In this document: positions 37,188 to 55,779 of the stretch, piece after piece
Layout: the number at the start of each line of letters is the position of its first letter
How positions within the stretch are numbered: position 1 is the stretch's first letter
From: Bigelowiella natans CCMP2755
Lineage: Eukaryota; Cercozoa; Chlorarachniophyceae
Length of the DNA: 64,000 nt
Direction of reading: 5' to 3'
Assembly: GCA_000320545.1 (NCBI GenBank)
Contig: ADNK01003130.1
Span: 1-64,000 of the forward strand
Position numbers and translations under genes: made by a program
The notes under the pieces: model-generated
What the model saw: the letters and a program-made list of their open reading frames with translations, nothing else
Told to the model about the DNA's origin: nothing
Database searches by the model: none

Positions 37188-38145
37188 ATGGTGGCCGCCG
37201 CGTCCTTCCGATGCGAGTGCGCGCTTCGATTATCGTTCTTGGTGTTCTGTTTCCCTTTCTTCTCTTCCAGTACTTTTGCGACCCCATCGCTAAACCGGCG
37301 CTACGAAGCGCTCCCCAAAGTCGCTCGCAAGTGGTGGGGGGCAAGGTACCCCATGTGGGAGGCCAGAAAGGCACGTTGGCTTGGCGTCCAAAGCGAGTAT
37401 TTCGATCACGAAGTGCGAAACGTCGCAATTTCCGAGGCAATGCTGCAAAGAGCGACGGTGATTAATTATTGATTTGAGAACGTCCGGTCCGATGGCGCCT
37501 TGAAATTTTCTATTCGTAGTTCTCCTGTGGGCTGAAACGTTATCGAAGTCCCACGATGGGGAGGTAGTTTTTTATCTCTGCAGCAGCGGAAATCTGTCGT
37601 AAAACGTGTTATTGTAGGTGTATCAGTTCAAGGACATTGGATTAACCATCTCGAGGGGGGAGAAACTAGGCTTGATTGGTGCAAACGGTGAATTTTAAGA
37701 CACGCCAACACCGATGCCGCTGCTGCTGCTACTGCTGCTGCTGATGATATGATGATGTATCATCGAATAAATATGGCGAGGAGGATGTTTAGAAGTAGCG
37801 CTTGAAGCTTAAGACATACAACCATCCCTTAGGGTGCGGGAAATCGACACTGATGAAGATTCTCTCCGGACGAGAGGCTCCTGATCAAGGTATGCTTTCT
37901 ACGCATCTACACACGATCCCAGCGTTATTTCTGCACCATAGCAATTACGATATGCGCTTATCTTACAGGTGATAGTCGAACGCGAAAGGGAAGCGTAATT
38001 GCGTACGTCGAGCAAGAACCACAGCTCCCAGCAGGAACAGTGATGGATGCAATCTATCAGGTTTGGTACCTCAATAAAGACCTGTACATTAGAGAATATA
38101 AAGAGAGCAATGATAATGCAAGTTTGCATGTGTATTGCATGTCTA

Positions 38146-38179
<34 letters not shown>

Positions 38180-40172
38180 CTGTATGCACGTGTAATGTAT
38201 CTGACTTCAATACAAAATAGAGCGACACTCCGATCATGAACGCTTTAAAGGAGTTTCAGGTAGTTGTGCTAGCTGCTGATTTCACCTAGCTGCTGATTTC
38301 ACCATTCCACGCGTCTAGGAAAGGCAAAGACGTTAACAAAATATTCTCCTAAGAATCTTGCATGCTTCATCATAACAATCATCATCGTCATGGTTACTGA
38401 CATAGAACCTCACCACTTCAATCTTCCTTTCTCTCTCTCCCCCCTTCGCCAAGGCCGCCTCGGCACGGGTTGCTCAGGAAGGCGGCAGCAAAGGGGCCTT
38501 ACAGGCACTCGAGCGTGCAACGGAACGGATGAATCTCGAGGACGCTTGGGACGCAGAAGCGAGGGCCAAAATCATCCTTCAGAACCTCCTCCCTAATGTC
38601 AATCCCGAGGGGCGAACGGATGGTTTCAGTGGGGGGCAGCGCAAGCGCGTAGCTCTCGCAAGCAGCCTCTTGCAGAAACCAGACCTGCTTCTCCTAGATG
38701 AGCCCACGAACCATCTGGATGTGGAATGTATAGAGTGGCTCGAGGCGGAGCTCAAGGATTCCCAGTCCGCCCTGATTCTCATCACGCACGACCGCTACTT
38801 CTTGGAGAGAACGTGCTCCAGTGGAATCCTCGAGCTGAGCGACGGCGGCCTCTACCGCCATCCCGGACGCTACTCAAAATACCTGGAGAACCGAGAGCAG
38901 CGGCTGCGAGAGGCGCAGACAGTCGCTGCTAATGCTAAGAGAACTTTGCGGAAAGAGACGGAGTGGATGCGCCGCATGCCCAAGGCGCGAAGCACGAAGT
39001 CGCAGGCGCGCATTGACCGCTACTACAGCCTTTTGGACGTAGCTGCCTCAGCCCCCAAGGAGCAGAAGAAGCTCAAGCTGGAGGGACAAAGCGAGCGGTT
39101 GGGTGGAAAGGCACTTGGCATCGAAGCGGCCAGCTTCAGCTTCCTCGACGAAGATACTGGCAGAAGGAAAAACATCCTGCAGAACTTCACGTACCACTTT
39201 CACCCGGGCGAGCGCATCGGTCTTGTCGGCCGAAATGGCGTCGGCAAGTCCACAGTCCTGAACCTTCTGGCGGGGGAGATTCCTCTCCAAACTGGGATCT
39301 ATGATATCGGAGAAACCGTAAAGATCGGCTACTACAAGCAGCAGGGTCTTGACCCCGACGACGACACCTTTCTCCCCGCTCAAAGTAGTAACGATCCCTC
39401 CATCGCAGCCACGACCCCCTCCTCCTCCCTCTCCTCCTCTTCCTCTGCCGCGAAAAGGATCGTCGATGTCGTGAGCGACATTACCGGGAACCAGGAGGAT
39501 GCTCTGAAGCTGATGGACCGATTCAACTTCGAGAGAAAGCGCGCGTTCATGCAGGTTGCGCGTATGTCTGGCGGCGAGCGGCGGCGCCTCCAGCTTCTGT
39601 GCGTCCTCGCTCTCCGCCCCAACGTCTTATTCCTCGACGAACCTTCCAACGATCTGGATATCCCCACCCTCTCTGCGTTGGAGTCATTCCTCACGGAAGA
39701 GTTTAAGGGTTCCGTCGTCGTTGTATCGCACGACAGGGCCTTCATGGACGCCGTGGTGGACAAGCACCTCGTTCTAGAGGGTGACGGAAAGGTCGCGCTA
39801 TTCCAGGGCACCTTCTCGGAGTATCTGGACATGGAGGAGCAGAGAAAGAAGGCTAGTAGCCATGCGGAGGCAGCTGAGAAGAAAAAACAGCAGCAGCAGC
39901 AGCAGCAACAGAAAGAAGACGGGGAGGGACGGCGGCGGAGGAAACTCAGCTACCGCGAAACGAAGGAGTACGAACAGCTGGAAGAGGACATTGACAGTCT
40001 GTCTGCAGAGAAGGAAGAGCTCGAAGCTATACTGAACTCTGCATCGCACGAGGGGAAGGAGTATGGAGAGGTCGCTGAGATGGCCGAGAAGCTAGCTGCG
40101 ATGTCTGAGGAAATAGAGCAGAAAACCGACCGATGGCTCGCGTTGGCTGAGATTCTCGAAGGAACCTCATAA
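37188..40172 (+). CDS. ABCF ATPase, Uup type, with putative plastid presequence
   Basis: ABCF proteins are soluble twin-ATPase factors that act at the ribosome. Exons 37188-37457, 37618-37687, 37833-37889, 37969-38060, 38221-38259 and 38454-40172 join in phase to 748 aa. Domain 1 has Walker A GANGCGKST, signature FSGGQRKRVAL, Walker B LLLLDEPTNHLD and the ITHDR switch. The linker KYLENREQRL to EWMRRMPKARSTKSQARI is typical of Uup. Domain 2 has GRNGVGKST, MSGGERRRLQLL and LFLDEPSNDLD. A Ser-rich insert (about residues 425-440) sits in domain 2. The C-terminus carries a Gln run and a coiled coil, as in Uup. The first roughly 50 residues are a hydrophobic signal (LRLSFLVFCFPFFSSST), then FATP and basic residues, consistent with import into a complex plastid. 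Targeting is inferred, not shown. Confidence 0.95.
38149..38177. repeat. (GT)n microsatellite in ABCF intron 4
   Basis: About 28 bp of GT repeat. This gene otherwise has short, repeat-poor introns. Confidence 0.9.
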
Positions 40173-41251
40173 AAGGATGTCTTTGGATGGAGAGGCATTA
40201 GGGAAGAAAGGGAGAGAGCGGGGGGAAGGAGAATGTTACTCCATGTAGTGAGCAGGTGCATGGCCTGCACCGTCTTCCAAATATTTTAGCTATTTTCCAC
40301 AGTTACCATCGTCTTGGTGATCGCAATGTGTACCGTAAAAATGGCTGCTCTTGTAATCTTGAATCAATGCCGTATTAATTTACAGAATAAAACTACAGAT
40401 AAAAAGAAGTCTACCAGCACGATAGGCTAGATGACTGGGCATATGTAACGGACGACGATTTATTGTGATTTAATCAATATTATTAGTCCTGATAATTATG
40501 TTTCGCATGAAATTTGTACATACAAAAGATATGAATTCATATACCCATATGGATATTAAGCATGGGATGTGAGCATACAACGATTTTATATTTGCGGACA
40601 AAAAACTTGGTACGTAAATTCTGAAAATTTTCAAGATAGGGATTAGGGGAACTAGTATGAATCTTACATGTGTTATGTGCATGCACATGCATATGGATGC
40701 GGAACATGTCCAGATTTTAATAAAGCTTGGTGGGCTCCTTCGTACAACAGTACACCTGCTAAATATCTAGACAGCCACTCAAATTCCTCTAGTCATCTTG
40801 ACATGTAATTATTGAGCTGAGTATTCATGACATTCATGAGTTGTGCCAAGTAGCACACGTACGCACGCATCTTGAGCATGTCTCATCAAGCATGCACATG
40901 TCCATCCCCCCTTGCATATCCCACATTTAGCTGACATTCAACACAACTGATCTGCGCAAGTGCACGTGAGCCGATAGAGTCCGTCTATGTGTACTACACA
41001 TAGTGGGTTTAGAGCTACTCTGTATTAAATATGCATAGCTAGATAGTGGGCTCTGGCAGCCTATTCACAGCATGGACGACACACAAAATCTTAGTGCTGT
41101 AGCCGCCGCTTCACATAGCTTAGAGCTACATATTTTGCACAGCTATAATGGGATAATTATTTAAAATGTAATTATTTTCATAACATACGTCCCGTATTTA
41201 TAATTGTTATGTCAGATTACACCGCACACGGTATGAAAGAATCTTTACTGT
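40173..41251. other. Tail-to-tail spacer, ABCF / NBR1-like
   Basis: 1.08 kb without a supported gene. The left part has 3'-UTR character (AT-rich with AATAAA at 40384). The right part has the CATGCA-rich texture and a LINE 3' fragment near 41090. No simple repeats longer than about 10 bp were noticed. Confidence 0.55.
41088..41150 (+). mobile_element. LINE 3'-end fragment
   Basis: ttagtgctgtagccgccgct and a later gcacagctataatgg match in order the segment agcgctgtagccgctgca ... gcacagctacat near 59818-59850, with about 25 bp of extra sequence between. It is a short, old copy. Confidence 0.55.
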
Positions 41252-42769
41252 TTACATTTTGGAAACGTTTATAATGACCCAAACCTTGTGGCCAAACTTC
41301 TTACCCTGGGGAGTAACTAATTGAAATCTCGCCGTGTGCTTTCCTGCCTCTAATGGAGCGATAATATCAACAGACACATTGCATTCAACTCCAACATCCA
41401 CTTCTGATGTGAGCACAGTGCTGGCATTGTGGCCAAATGTTGATCCCGAGACAGAAACCAGCTTAGTTCCTGATGGCCAGGAAAGAGATCCATTGTTTTT
41501 AAGAGACCAAGATTTTTTGATAGTTTGTCCCGGATCGACACGCGTATTGTCTGGGAAATTAATATCTCTTATAAAGTGGGAGCCAAGCCCATTTACATGC
41601 TTAACATCAACTTTCGGAGCATTCTCATTAGATCGCTTGACATCAGCTTCCGAAACAATTTCATTCACTGAAGCATCGATAGATCTTGGCTTTACAATTA
41701 ATATGGTAGCCCATAGGCGGTGACCAAACTTTTCCCCGTCGTAGCATAAGAAGAAAAATGGAGTCTTGTACTTACCTATCTTAGGAGGCAACGAGAGTTG
41801 TGCGCTCACTTCACCTGATTCTCCTGGGAGTAGCTTAGGTACTTTACAATCGCACTTGGGTACTGGTTTCATGTGACCATTGATATCCATGGCAAGGTAA
41901 ATCGCTGAATTCCATGGACTCTTACCATTATTCTTAATTAGCCAGACTTTATTAACTATTGATGAGGCTTCAACTTCAACACCGTCCTTAAAGTTAATGT
42001 CTTTTACAAATAAAGAGGAGAGCCCTTCTCGATATATCCGTTTGGAAATGGTTTCATCATATTCTTGATCTACGGTTCCTGTCGCCTTCTTTGCAACGTT
42101 TTCAGCGTGCGAGATCTGAGATGGCTCTATCTGAGCATCTTGTTTCTCATTCTTTTCTTCTTGGCCATTCAGTTCCTTGTATTTTTCTTCGTCACTCACT
42201 CCTTTGCTGATATCTCGTCTAGTGATATGGTCACTTTCGCCCTCTTTTACGTTTTCAGTGGTCGAGATGTGCGTTAGTTTTTGGTCCTCCACTTTCTTAC
42301 TCTCGTCTGCCTCAAATATAATCCTAAAATTTTCTTCTTCGACTAAATTGGAATCCTTCTTTGTTTTTGTCTGTTTCAATTCATAAGGTTGAGACTCTCT
42401 CACTATCTCCGCACTATCCTTTCTTAAGGGGCTTTGCTGCTCCGAGACAGTGGCAGTTCGTTGGCCATTCTTCGATATCTTCACAAACCCAATCTCCTCA
42501 ATGTCTGAAGATAAAGGGGAAATGTGTAGCTTTAAGGTTGAGTCGAACATTTGAATAGCATCCTGGAGTTCGTAATTGGTAGTCGCGATAACGACATCAT
42601 CCTCGTCATCCACATACTGAACCTGGACCCCACGGGGAAACCGACCAGGATAAATTCGGTTAATTTCCAAAAGGAGGCACTCGTAGGGAGTTTCTGTGCT
42701 GAGAGAAATCGGACGGACCTCGTCCTGGAAGATAATTTTAACAACAGCGGCCATGCCATGCGTAATCAA
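41252..42769 (-). CDS. NBR1-like protein: PB1 domain plus two FW (NBR1 central) domains
   Basis: Single exon, 505 aa. Residues about 6-75 form a PB1 domain (VKIIFQDEVRPISL, RIYPGRFPRGVQVQYVDDED, then ATTNYELQDAIQMF). Residues 80-245 are charged and probably disordered. Two copies of the Ig-like NBR1/FW fold follow: about 248-355 (FVKDINFKDGVEVEASS, KVWLIKNNGKSPW, GHRLWATILI) and about 395-503 (FIRDINFPDNTRVDPGQ, KKSWSLKNNGSLSWPSG, GHKVWVIINV). Canonical NBR1 autophagy receptors have PB1, ZZ, FW and UBA; here no ZZ Cys pattern and no UBA are visible. The ATG could be at 42769 or at 42754 (MAAVV), which starts right at the PB1 strand. A role in selective autophagy or as a scaffold is inference. 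Confidence 0.88.
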   Translation of the reverse strand: MITHGMAAVVKIIFQDEVRPISLSTETPYECLLLEINRIYPGRFPRGVQVQYVDDEDDVVIATTNYELQDAIQMFDSTLKLHISPLSSDIEEIGFVKISKNGQRTATVSEQQSPLRKDSAEIVRESQPYELKQTKTKKDSNLVEEENFRIIFEADESKKVEDQKLTHISTTENVKEGESDHITRRDISKGVSDEEKYKELNGQEEKNEKQDAQIEPSQISHAENVAKKATGTVDQEYDETISKRIYREGLSSLFVKDINFKDGVEVEASSIVNKVWLIKNNGKSPWNSAIYLAMDINGHMKPVPKCDCKVPKLLPGESGEVSAQLSLPPKIGKYKTPFFFLCYDGEKFGHRLWATILIVKPRSIDASVNEIVSEADVKRSNENAPKVDVKHVNGLGSHFIRDINFPDNTRVDPGQTIKKSWSLKNNGSLSWPSGTKLVSVSGSTFGHNASTVLTSEVDVGVECNVSVDIIAPLEAGKHTARFQLVTPQGKKFGHKVWVIINVSKM

Positions 42770-43293
42770 CCACGTCGGATCACCGATTACTGGGAGCTGT
42801 AGAAAGCAGTCTTTACCTCTGTTGCGACAGACAAATTCATTGTCGCAAGACGAAAATTCAACGGTAAAACCTCAGCACCAATCGAGAGGAAGTCGGAACT
42901 GATCATGAATCATGAATTGTTCAGCTGTTGGCACAAATAAAAAATGGAACTTTTCTTTTCGGCCTCGTGTTCCCGGTTCCCCTCCCTTGGCTTACTTTAG
43001 GAAAAAGACGGAGGAAATCATCCGGGACACATTTGCCCAGCTGTGAACTCGAGTACTCGCGTCAACAGAAAATGATAATATTAATAAGTCGCACATTGAC
43101 GATTTGACGGGTGAACCAGCACCTCAAAGCGTCGCGACAAGGAAGGAAAGCTTGTTTTATAGTTAATAAAGTACATTGCAGCAAGTTGGCAATGTTATTA
43201 GGAATTCAGGCGATTTTATGTATGCGACTTAATTTAAAAACACGTAACCCAGATCTTCAGAGCAGGCTCCATTTTTTTTGAGCAATCAAGCCA
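42770..43293. promoter_or_regulatory. Head-to-head interval, NBR1-like / coiled-coil gene
   Basis: 524 bp lie between divergent starts. There are no simple repeats and no obvious motif. The right-hand start at 43294 is less certain than the left. Confidence 0.4.
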
Positions 43294-50928
<7,635 letters not shown>

Positions 50929-52157
50929 GCTCAAAATCGTCTCATCAGTCTAGTGGGTGGTGCTTTTGTCTTTCAACGCAAGGATAAAGCTATGCCGATC
51001 AATCTTGTAACACACGATTGCTGCATGTGTGAGAGCTTAAATCAATTTAGCAACAGCTGTCTCCTGCATTTGCTTCGACCTGCACATGCTACTTGAATTG
51101 CGCAGCAACAAGTGCACGAATGAGCTCTGAAAATGTGATGAAAGAGGAGCGCGCAGTCTAGTAATTGCAGCAGTCTTGACATGACGTGAAGCTAGACAGC
51201 TCTAGCAGAGCTTGATTGACAGCTAATGCTAGGCAGCATGCAAGCATGCACAGCAGCACCTCCAGCGCCTGCGCTAGCACGCCCTTCCTTCTCCAGTGCT
51301 TCTAGCCTTGGCAGCTTGCATTGTGTTGCATTGCCATGCTAGCATGCCAAAATTGCAGCGCGCATGCGTGCTCTTGCTAGCTTGGTGTGCCACCGTTCTA
51401 GCGTTCTGTCATGTTCTAGCGTTGCACTCATCCAGACGTGTCCCTGACGAGTGCCAGAGTGTCAAGTTGCTTGATCGGTTGTGGCCGACATCACCATCTA
51501 GCCATCGATCGCCACGTCTCAGGCATCATCGCAGCCTGTCCACGCGTCAGCAGCGTGTTGTCTGTGCACCCTCAGGTCCTGTTGAACGTCAAGTTGTGAT
51601 CAACCAACGTTTCAGTGCATCAGTGTTTCGCTCTCGCGCTCCTTGGTTGTCTCGCTCCGACCGAAAAAGGCACGTGTGGACGAGCACGTGCCAGCGTGGT
51701 CGTTTCAGCTGCGCCGTCATTGGAATGAACAATGAACAATGAACAATGAACAATGAACAAAGCGTTGATCAAATCCACATGCGCCAGAACCACATGGGAG
51801 ACAGGAATCGTTTCGTCCACTCAACAACTCATCGTTCTGTGGCTTGCTTGCGCACGTGTCCATCAAGTGTTCGTGGAAAGTGCGAGCTTCTGTTCCCAAT
51901 GTTCAAGGCCACTCTTCACACTGCAGTGCACTGCGACGCAGCCACGCTCGGGGTGTTGTGCAAATGAAACCAGCCATGAAGACGCGAGGTCTGAATGAAT
52001 GAAGATGAACAATGGAAGAACGATGATGAACGCAAAAAAAAAAAAGACTGAAAACAACAAACAAAAGTCCTTCGAATTCAAGGCAAGAATTCATCCCGAA
52101 AACATCCCATCACCATCAACATCAAACATTCGGAGGAACTAAGATGTTGGGAATTGA
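50929..52157. other. Spacer of decayed repeat character upstream of 5S rRNA
   Basis: No supported protein gene. The CTAGCATGC/TGCA-rich texture matches the other retroelement-like spacers. One ORF of 148 codons (51296-51742) starts with a hydrophobic stretch but is Arg/Ser-rich afterwards and ends in the 7-bp repeat, so I do not call it a gene. Confidence 0.5.
51724..51759. repeat. 7-bp tandem repeat (aatgaac)5
   Basis: Five copies of aatgaac in a row, inside the decayed spacer. The same word reappears once near 52005. Confidence 0.95.
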
Positions 52158-52169
52158 AAAAAAAAAAGG
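52158..52169 (-). terminator. RNA polymerase III T-run terminator of 5S rRNA
   Basis: A run of 11 A on the plus strand lies 3 bp beyond the 5S 3' end, so the minus-strand transcript meets a T run directly after the gene. This is the standard Pol III stop signal. Confidence 0.9.
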
Positions 52170-52171
52170 TT

Positions 52172-52290
52172 GGATACAACAACGCCGTGTTCCCGCGTGG
52201 TCCCCCACCGCAGTACTAACGAGTCCCAACGACGCTTAACTTCCGAGTTCGGCAGGGATCGGGTGTATTAGTCGTGGTATGGTCGTATCC
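52172..52290 (-). rRNA. 5S ribosomal RNA
   Basis: 119 nt on the minus strand. The ends pair into helix I (5' GGATACGACC with 3' GTTGTTGTATCC). The conserved loop words are present: CCATACC, CCCGATCCCTGCCGAACTCG (loop B/helix III), GAAGTTAAGC and the internal control region before GTACTGCGGTGGGGGACC. It forms a component of the large ribosomal subunit. A single copy is visible here, not a tandem array, and no other rRNA is nearby. It is followed at once by a T run. Confidence 0.97.
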
Positions 52291-52545
52291 ATTAACATTC
52301 AAATGTTTTTACTACTTACTAAAGTATAAAAATTATGAAATTACTATGTGATTTAATGCCATTCATAGGCTGCGACAATCCAAAAGGCTCGGATTCTTCT
52401 AATTCCTCTGATCTGCGATAACCTGGCACATCTCAACTGACCGCTGCTCTTCCTCCAGAGAATAGCGTCGCACATATCCTCGAGCCAGCAGGAAGACCGG
52501 GAGGGCCTGTTGGACACCGCACTTCACCCCCTTCTCCACGGACGC

Positions 52546-52816
52546 ATGGATCGGGGTGACCACAAACCAGAGGTGGAGCCAATGTATGGTAGCCTGGATT
52601 TCCAGGAAGGGATGACACCTTCGAGCATCCGAAGACGCAAGAGCAAAAGCGGCTTACTGCGCAGGTAAAAAAACAGACTACACTCACGTTATCCCGAGTT
52701 ATTGCTCATCTTTAACTACAATTTAGGCATAATAGTGTGTTGGGAGCGGCCTTCCAAAAATCTCGCAGCATCAATCGCAGGAACAAAACGCGTAAAAACA
52801 CAAATAATACCATATT

Positions 52817-52858
<42 letters not shown>

Positions 52859-54320
52859 AAAATGGCCAGTTTTTCGCATACACCTTCACTTGTCACTGCA
52901 TATCCAGAATTCTACAAATAGCTAAATAATATTGCCAGATGCAAAGAAACTTCGACGTCTTCGCTCAGAAATGACTCACGTGGCCAGGGGCAATATCGGA
53001 AGCAATAACAACGATGTTGAGAGCAGTGACGCGCGATCACAACCGCTTCTTTCGCATCACAGGCAGGACCCACCTAAAATACCACACTCATGGCTTTATT
53101 CGATGCTAAACCCGGGTTCAAAGAAGCCACAGGCAAAAGTTTATAAGTATCTTATGTCGGTGCTGATCATTCTTGACACCGGGCTGTTTATCGTTTCAAC
53201 AGTACGTTCTGTCAACCAAAAGATAGGCTACTTTCTCTACATTCACGAGGGCTTCATGAGCTCCTTATTCTGCCTCGAGTACATTACCCGCCTGTACATT
53301 ATTACAGAGAGCAGGAAGTATCGCGCCCCAATTGCCGGAAGACTTGCTTACATGTGCTCTTTCGCTGCGTTGGTTGATGCTCTGTCGTTCCTCCCCTTCT
53401 TCATTGAAATCATCTTCTCAGAGGAGTTACCGACATTGACATACTTGCGAATCTTCCGGTTGATGAGGATTTTGAAGACGGAGTCTTACGCATCTGCATG
53501 CGCCTCGGCGTCGCGTGTTATTAAGTACAACAGCGAGATTTTGGTTGTGGCCTTCCTCATGTGTGCGATGCTCCTGCTATTTACCTCCACCATCCTTTAC
53601 TATTTGCGTCCTGGATTAGGGGCACACACGGGAGACGGCAACGATTTCCTATCCATCCCTGATTGCATGTATCTTGCCATCCTCATGTTGACAGGGCAGG
53701 GGGTACCCGATGGCGTCCTTCCTTGGTACACAAAGAGCGTGGTTGTCCTCACAGCTGTGTTCTCCGTTGCTATGTTTGCAATTCCCTCCTCTATGCTCAC
53801 CTGGGGTTTCGAAGCTGAGGCCGAGAGGATGGCCCACGTCAGGTATCTGAAATCGAAGAAGCGACGGGATTACCTTCGGAAATATAAGAAGGAGCCGCCA
53901 TTGTCGGATAGTAGCAGTTCTAATACGGATGGGGACACGAGTGACGAAGACTATTTCAAGCAGATTGCAGGTGTGAGCGGCTCGGACTCAGAAGATGAGG
54001 CCAAAAAGGACGCAAAAAGGTTGTTTTCGCAAGGTGATAAGGACGCCAACGCCAAGATCAACTTCGACGAGTTTTGGAATCTTTACAAAAGCATGCAGGA
54101 GGATTCAAGGCTAGGTCGTGGCCGGCTGTTCCAAGATCAGTCGCCTCGTAAGCATTCTAGGTTCCCCCTGATGTCAAACCACCGTCTAACAGATGCCAAG
54201 AATTCAGAAGGTAGCAGTGGAGGTGAAGATTTGTTGAAAGAGATTCTAAACGAAGTCCGCGAGCAAGCAAAGCGCATTGATAAGCTTACTTCCATAGTCC
54301 GCACACTTCAGAAAAATTGA
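52546..54320 (+). CDS. Voltage-gated-like 6-TM cation channel with a C-terminal EF-hand
   Basis: Exons 52546-52664, 52727-52791 and 52939-54320 join in phase to 521 aa. An acidic and Arg-rich cytosolic N-terminus (RRRKSKSGLLRR) precedes six hydrophobic helices. S1 starts KYLMSVLIILDTGLFIVS, S2 includes FCLEYITRLYII, S3 includes FAALVDALSFLPFFIEI, and S4 is TYLRIFRLMRILKTE with charges every third residue. The pore has FLSIPDCMYLAIL, then MLTGQGVPDG where K+ channels have TVGYGD, then S6. The tail has an acidic Ser cluster, one EF-hand (DKDANAKINFDEFW) and a C-terminal coiled coil (EVREQAKRIDKLTSIVRTL), probably for tetramer assembly. The fold is that of a Kv channel; selectivity cannot be stated. 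The ATG at 52546 is the first Met in exon 1, and the frame stays open upstream for about 28 codons. Confidence 0.85.
52820..52853. repeat. (GA)n microsatellite in channel intron 2
   Basis: About 34 bp of GA repeat between exons 2 and 3 of the channel gene. Confidence 0.95.
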
Positions 54321-55140
54321 ATGGTGAGCATCGTCTTGTAATCTTGTAATGAAAGAAAATTTCCAGTTGTGGATGAGACAAAAAATTATGAATGTATATG
54401 TAGCATCAACTATCAATCCTTGCCACACAATAATACACGCGTCATCTGCCTTGTACACGCTGCACATGTCATTCAATGTTTCCTTTTGCGCGAGATGTGC
54501 TAGTTTGATACCGCTGCGATCGTTTGCTTTGTTCTACTCGATCAGTAGACAGCGCTGTATCGTCCATAGCGACGCTATAAAGCTATGTATGTGCTGTCAC
54601 TATTGAAGCATCCACGAGCTTATTGTCTATGTAGGGCGCCGTTACATGACTTATAACTGGCGCGCTACATGTGAAATCACCATATATCTAGCTACATGTT
54701 GCATGTTGCGGCAGGCTGTAAATAAACGTTAAACACTTAGAAACTATGCGCTGCTAGGACTAAGTCCGATTAGTCTTTCGAGACATTAAAACGCTCGTAT
54801 TCTTTATATCTTGCATCACGTAGCGCAACGAATACCTATCGGCTGGTGTACCATGCGATGCATGCGCGCTGTCTTGCTGCGCGCAGTGCATGTACAGAAT
54901 GGTGCGCTTTTCTCGTACCATGCATGATCGCAACATATACTCTGCAAACACTAGCCAAATAAAGTTTATGTAATATAAGACGACAATATGCCTGATGGAT
55001 TGCGTTCACACACAGCTTCGTATCGAATCATTATAGAATTTTCGTCAAAAGTCTAATAGCAACTGGGGTAAGATGGCTTCGAGATGCCTGAAGAATCAAT
55101 TGTGCTGTTGAGAGGGTGTAATATACTACATGACCAACAA
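54321..55140. other. Tail-to-tail spacer after the channel gene
   Basis: No supported gene. A 3'-UTR-like segment is followed by TGCATGCGCGC/CATGCATG-rich sequence typical of the decayed repeat spacers (about 54640-54960). Confidence 0.5.
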
Positions 55141-55779
55141 TCATGCAGGTCGTTGTATAATTTGTAATTGAGAACGAACGGAATATGTATTCAATCTTAC
55201 GTGGTGCCAACGTCTTCGCCTTCTCCCTTTGCAACACTCCGAGACCTCAATATAGCTTCTATATATTTTTGGAAGAGATTGTCTTAGCATATCATTTTTG
55301 TGGTCAGATGTGATATGTTCTAACTGACCTTTTACAAATATATTTACAAGCTCTGTGGCTAATATGATGCCATCTTTCGAGCCTGTGATGAGAGGAGTGA
55401 ATGGGAGGAAGGGTGAGAAGAAATATGGTTTTTGCCGAGCTGTAAATTTTACTGCATCTCTTCGACTAAGGACAATCATCAGCTCATATAAGCGCTAGTT
55501 GTGTCGTACTTTGGCTGACAAATATTATTCTCTTCTTTTCAGCCTAGGGTACTTTTCAATAAAACCTTTAATCAAGTTTCCAGATTGCTGAGCGTTTTCC
55601 AGCAAGTTTTTCACGAGATCCTTTCGCATATCGAATTCGCAGGATGATAAGTCTATAAAGATTCTCATGTGATATGCAATACACAATGACCAACGCCTCT
55701 CCACTATCGTCACCGGCGAAAACGACGGCTCCATCCTAAGCCTGGCCGATGCGAAAGACTTCCCTCCAAAAAAATGCAA
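55141..55779 (-). CDS. Hypothetical minus-strand gene, two possible exons
   Basis: Unrecognised. ORF 55779-55525 reads MEPSFSPVTIVERRWSLC, AYHMRIFIDLSSCEFDMRKD and LLENAQQSGNLIKGFIEKYP, which looks like coding sequence. ORF 55479-55141 reads MIVLSRRDAVKFTARQKPYF, then SKDGIILATELVNIFVK. They may be two exons of one short protein, but no clean GT-AG intron in phase joins them because the first ends at its own stop. Its start would lie about 450 bp from the G-alpha ATG, which would make a sixth head-to-head pair. Confidence 0.35.

Noticed and set aside
51296-51742. 148-codon ORF with hydrophobic start
   Set aside because: It lies in repeat-like DNA, begins at a non-ATG codon, has Arg/Ser-rich low-information sequence and ends inside a 7-bp tandem repeat.
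52433-52687. Minus-strand ORF opposite the channel's first exon
   Set aside because: The plus strand carries an in-phase exon with a proper donor that joins the channel protein; the minus ORF has no domain.
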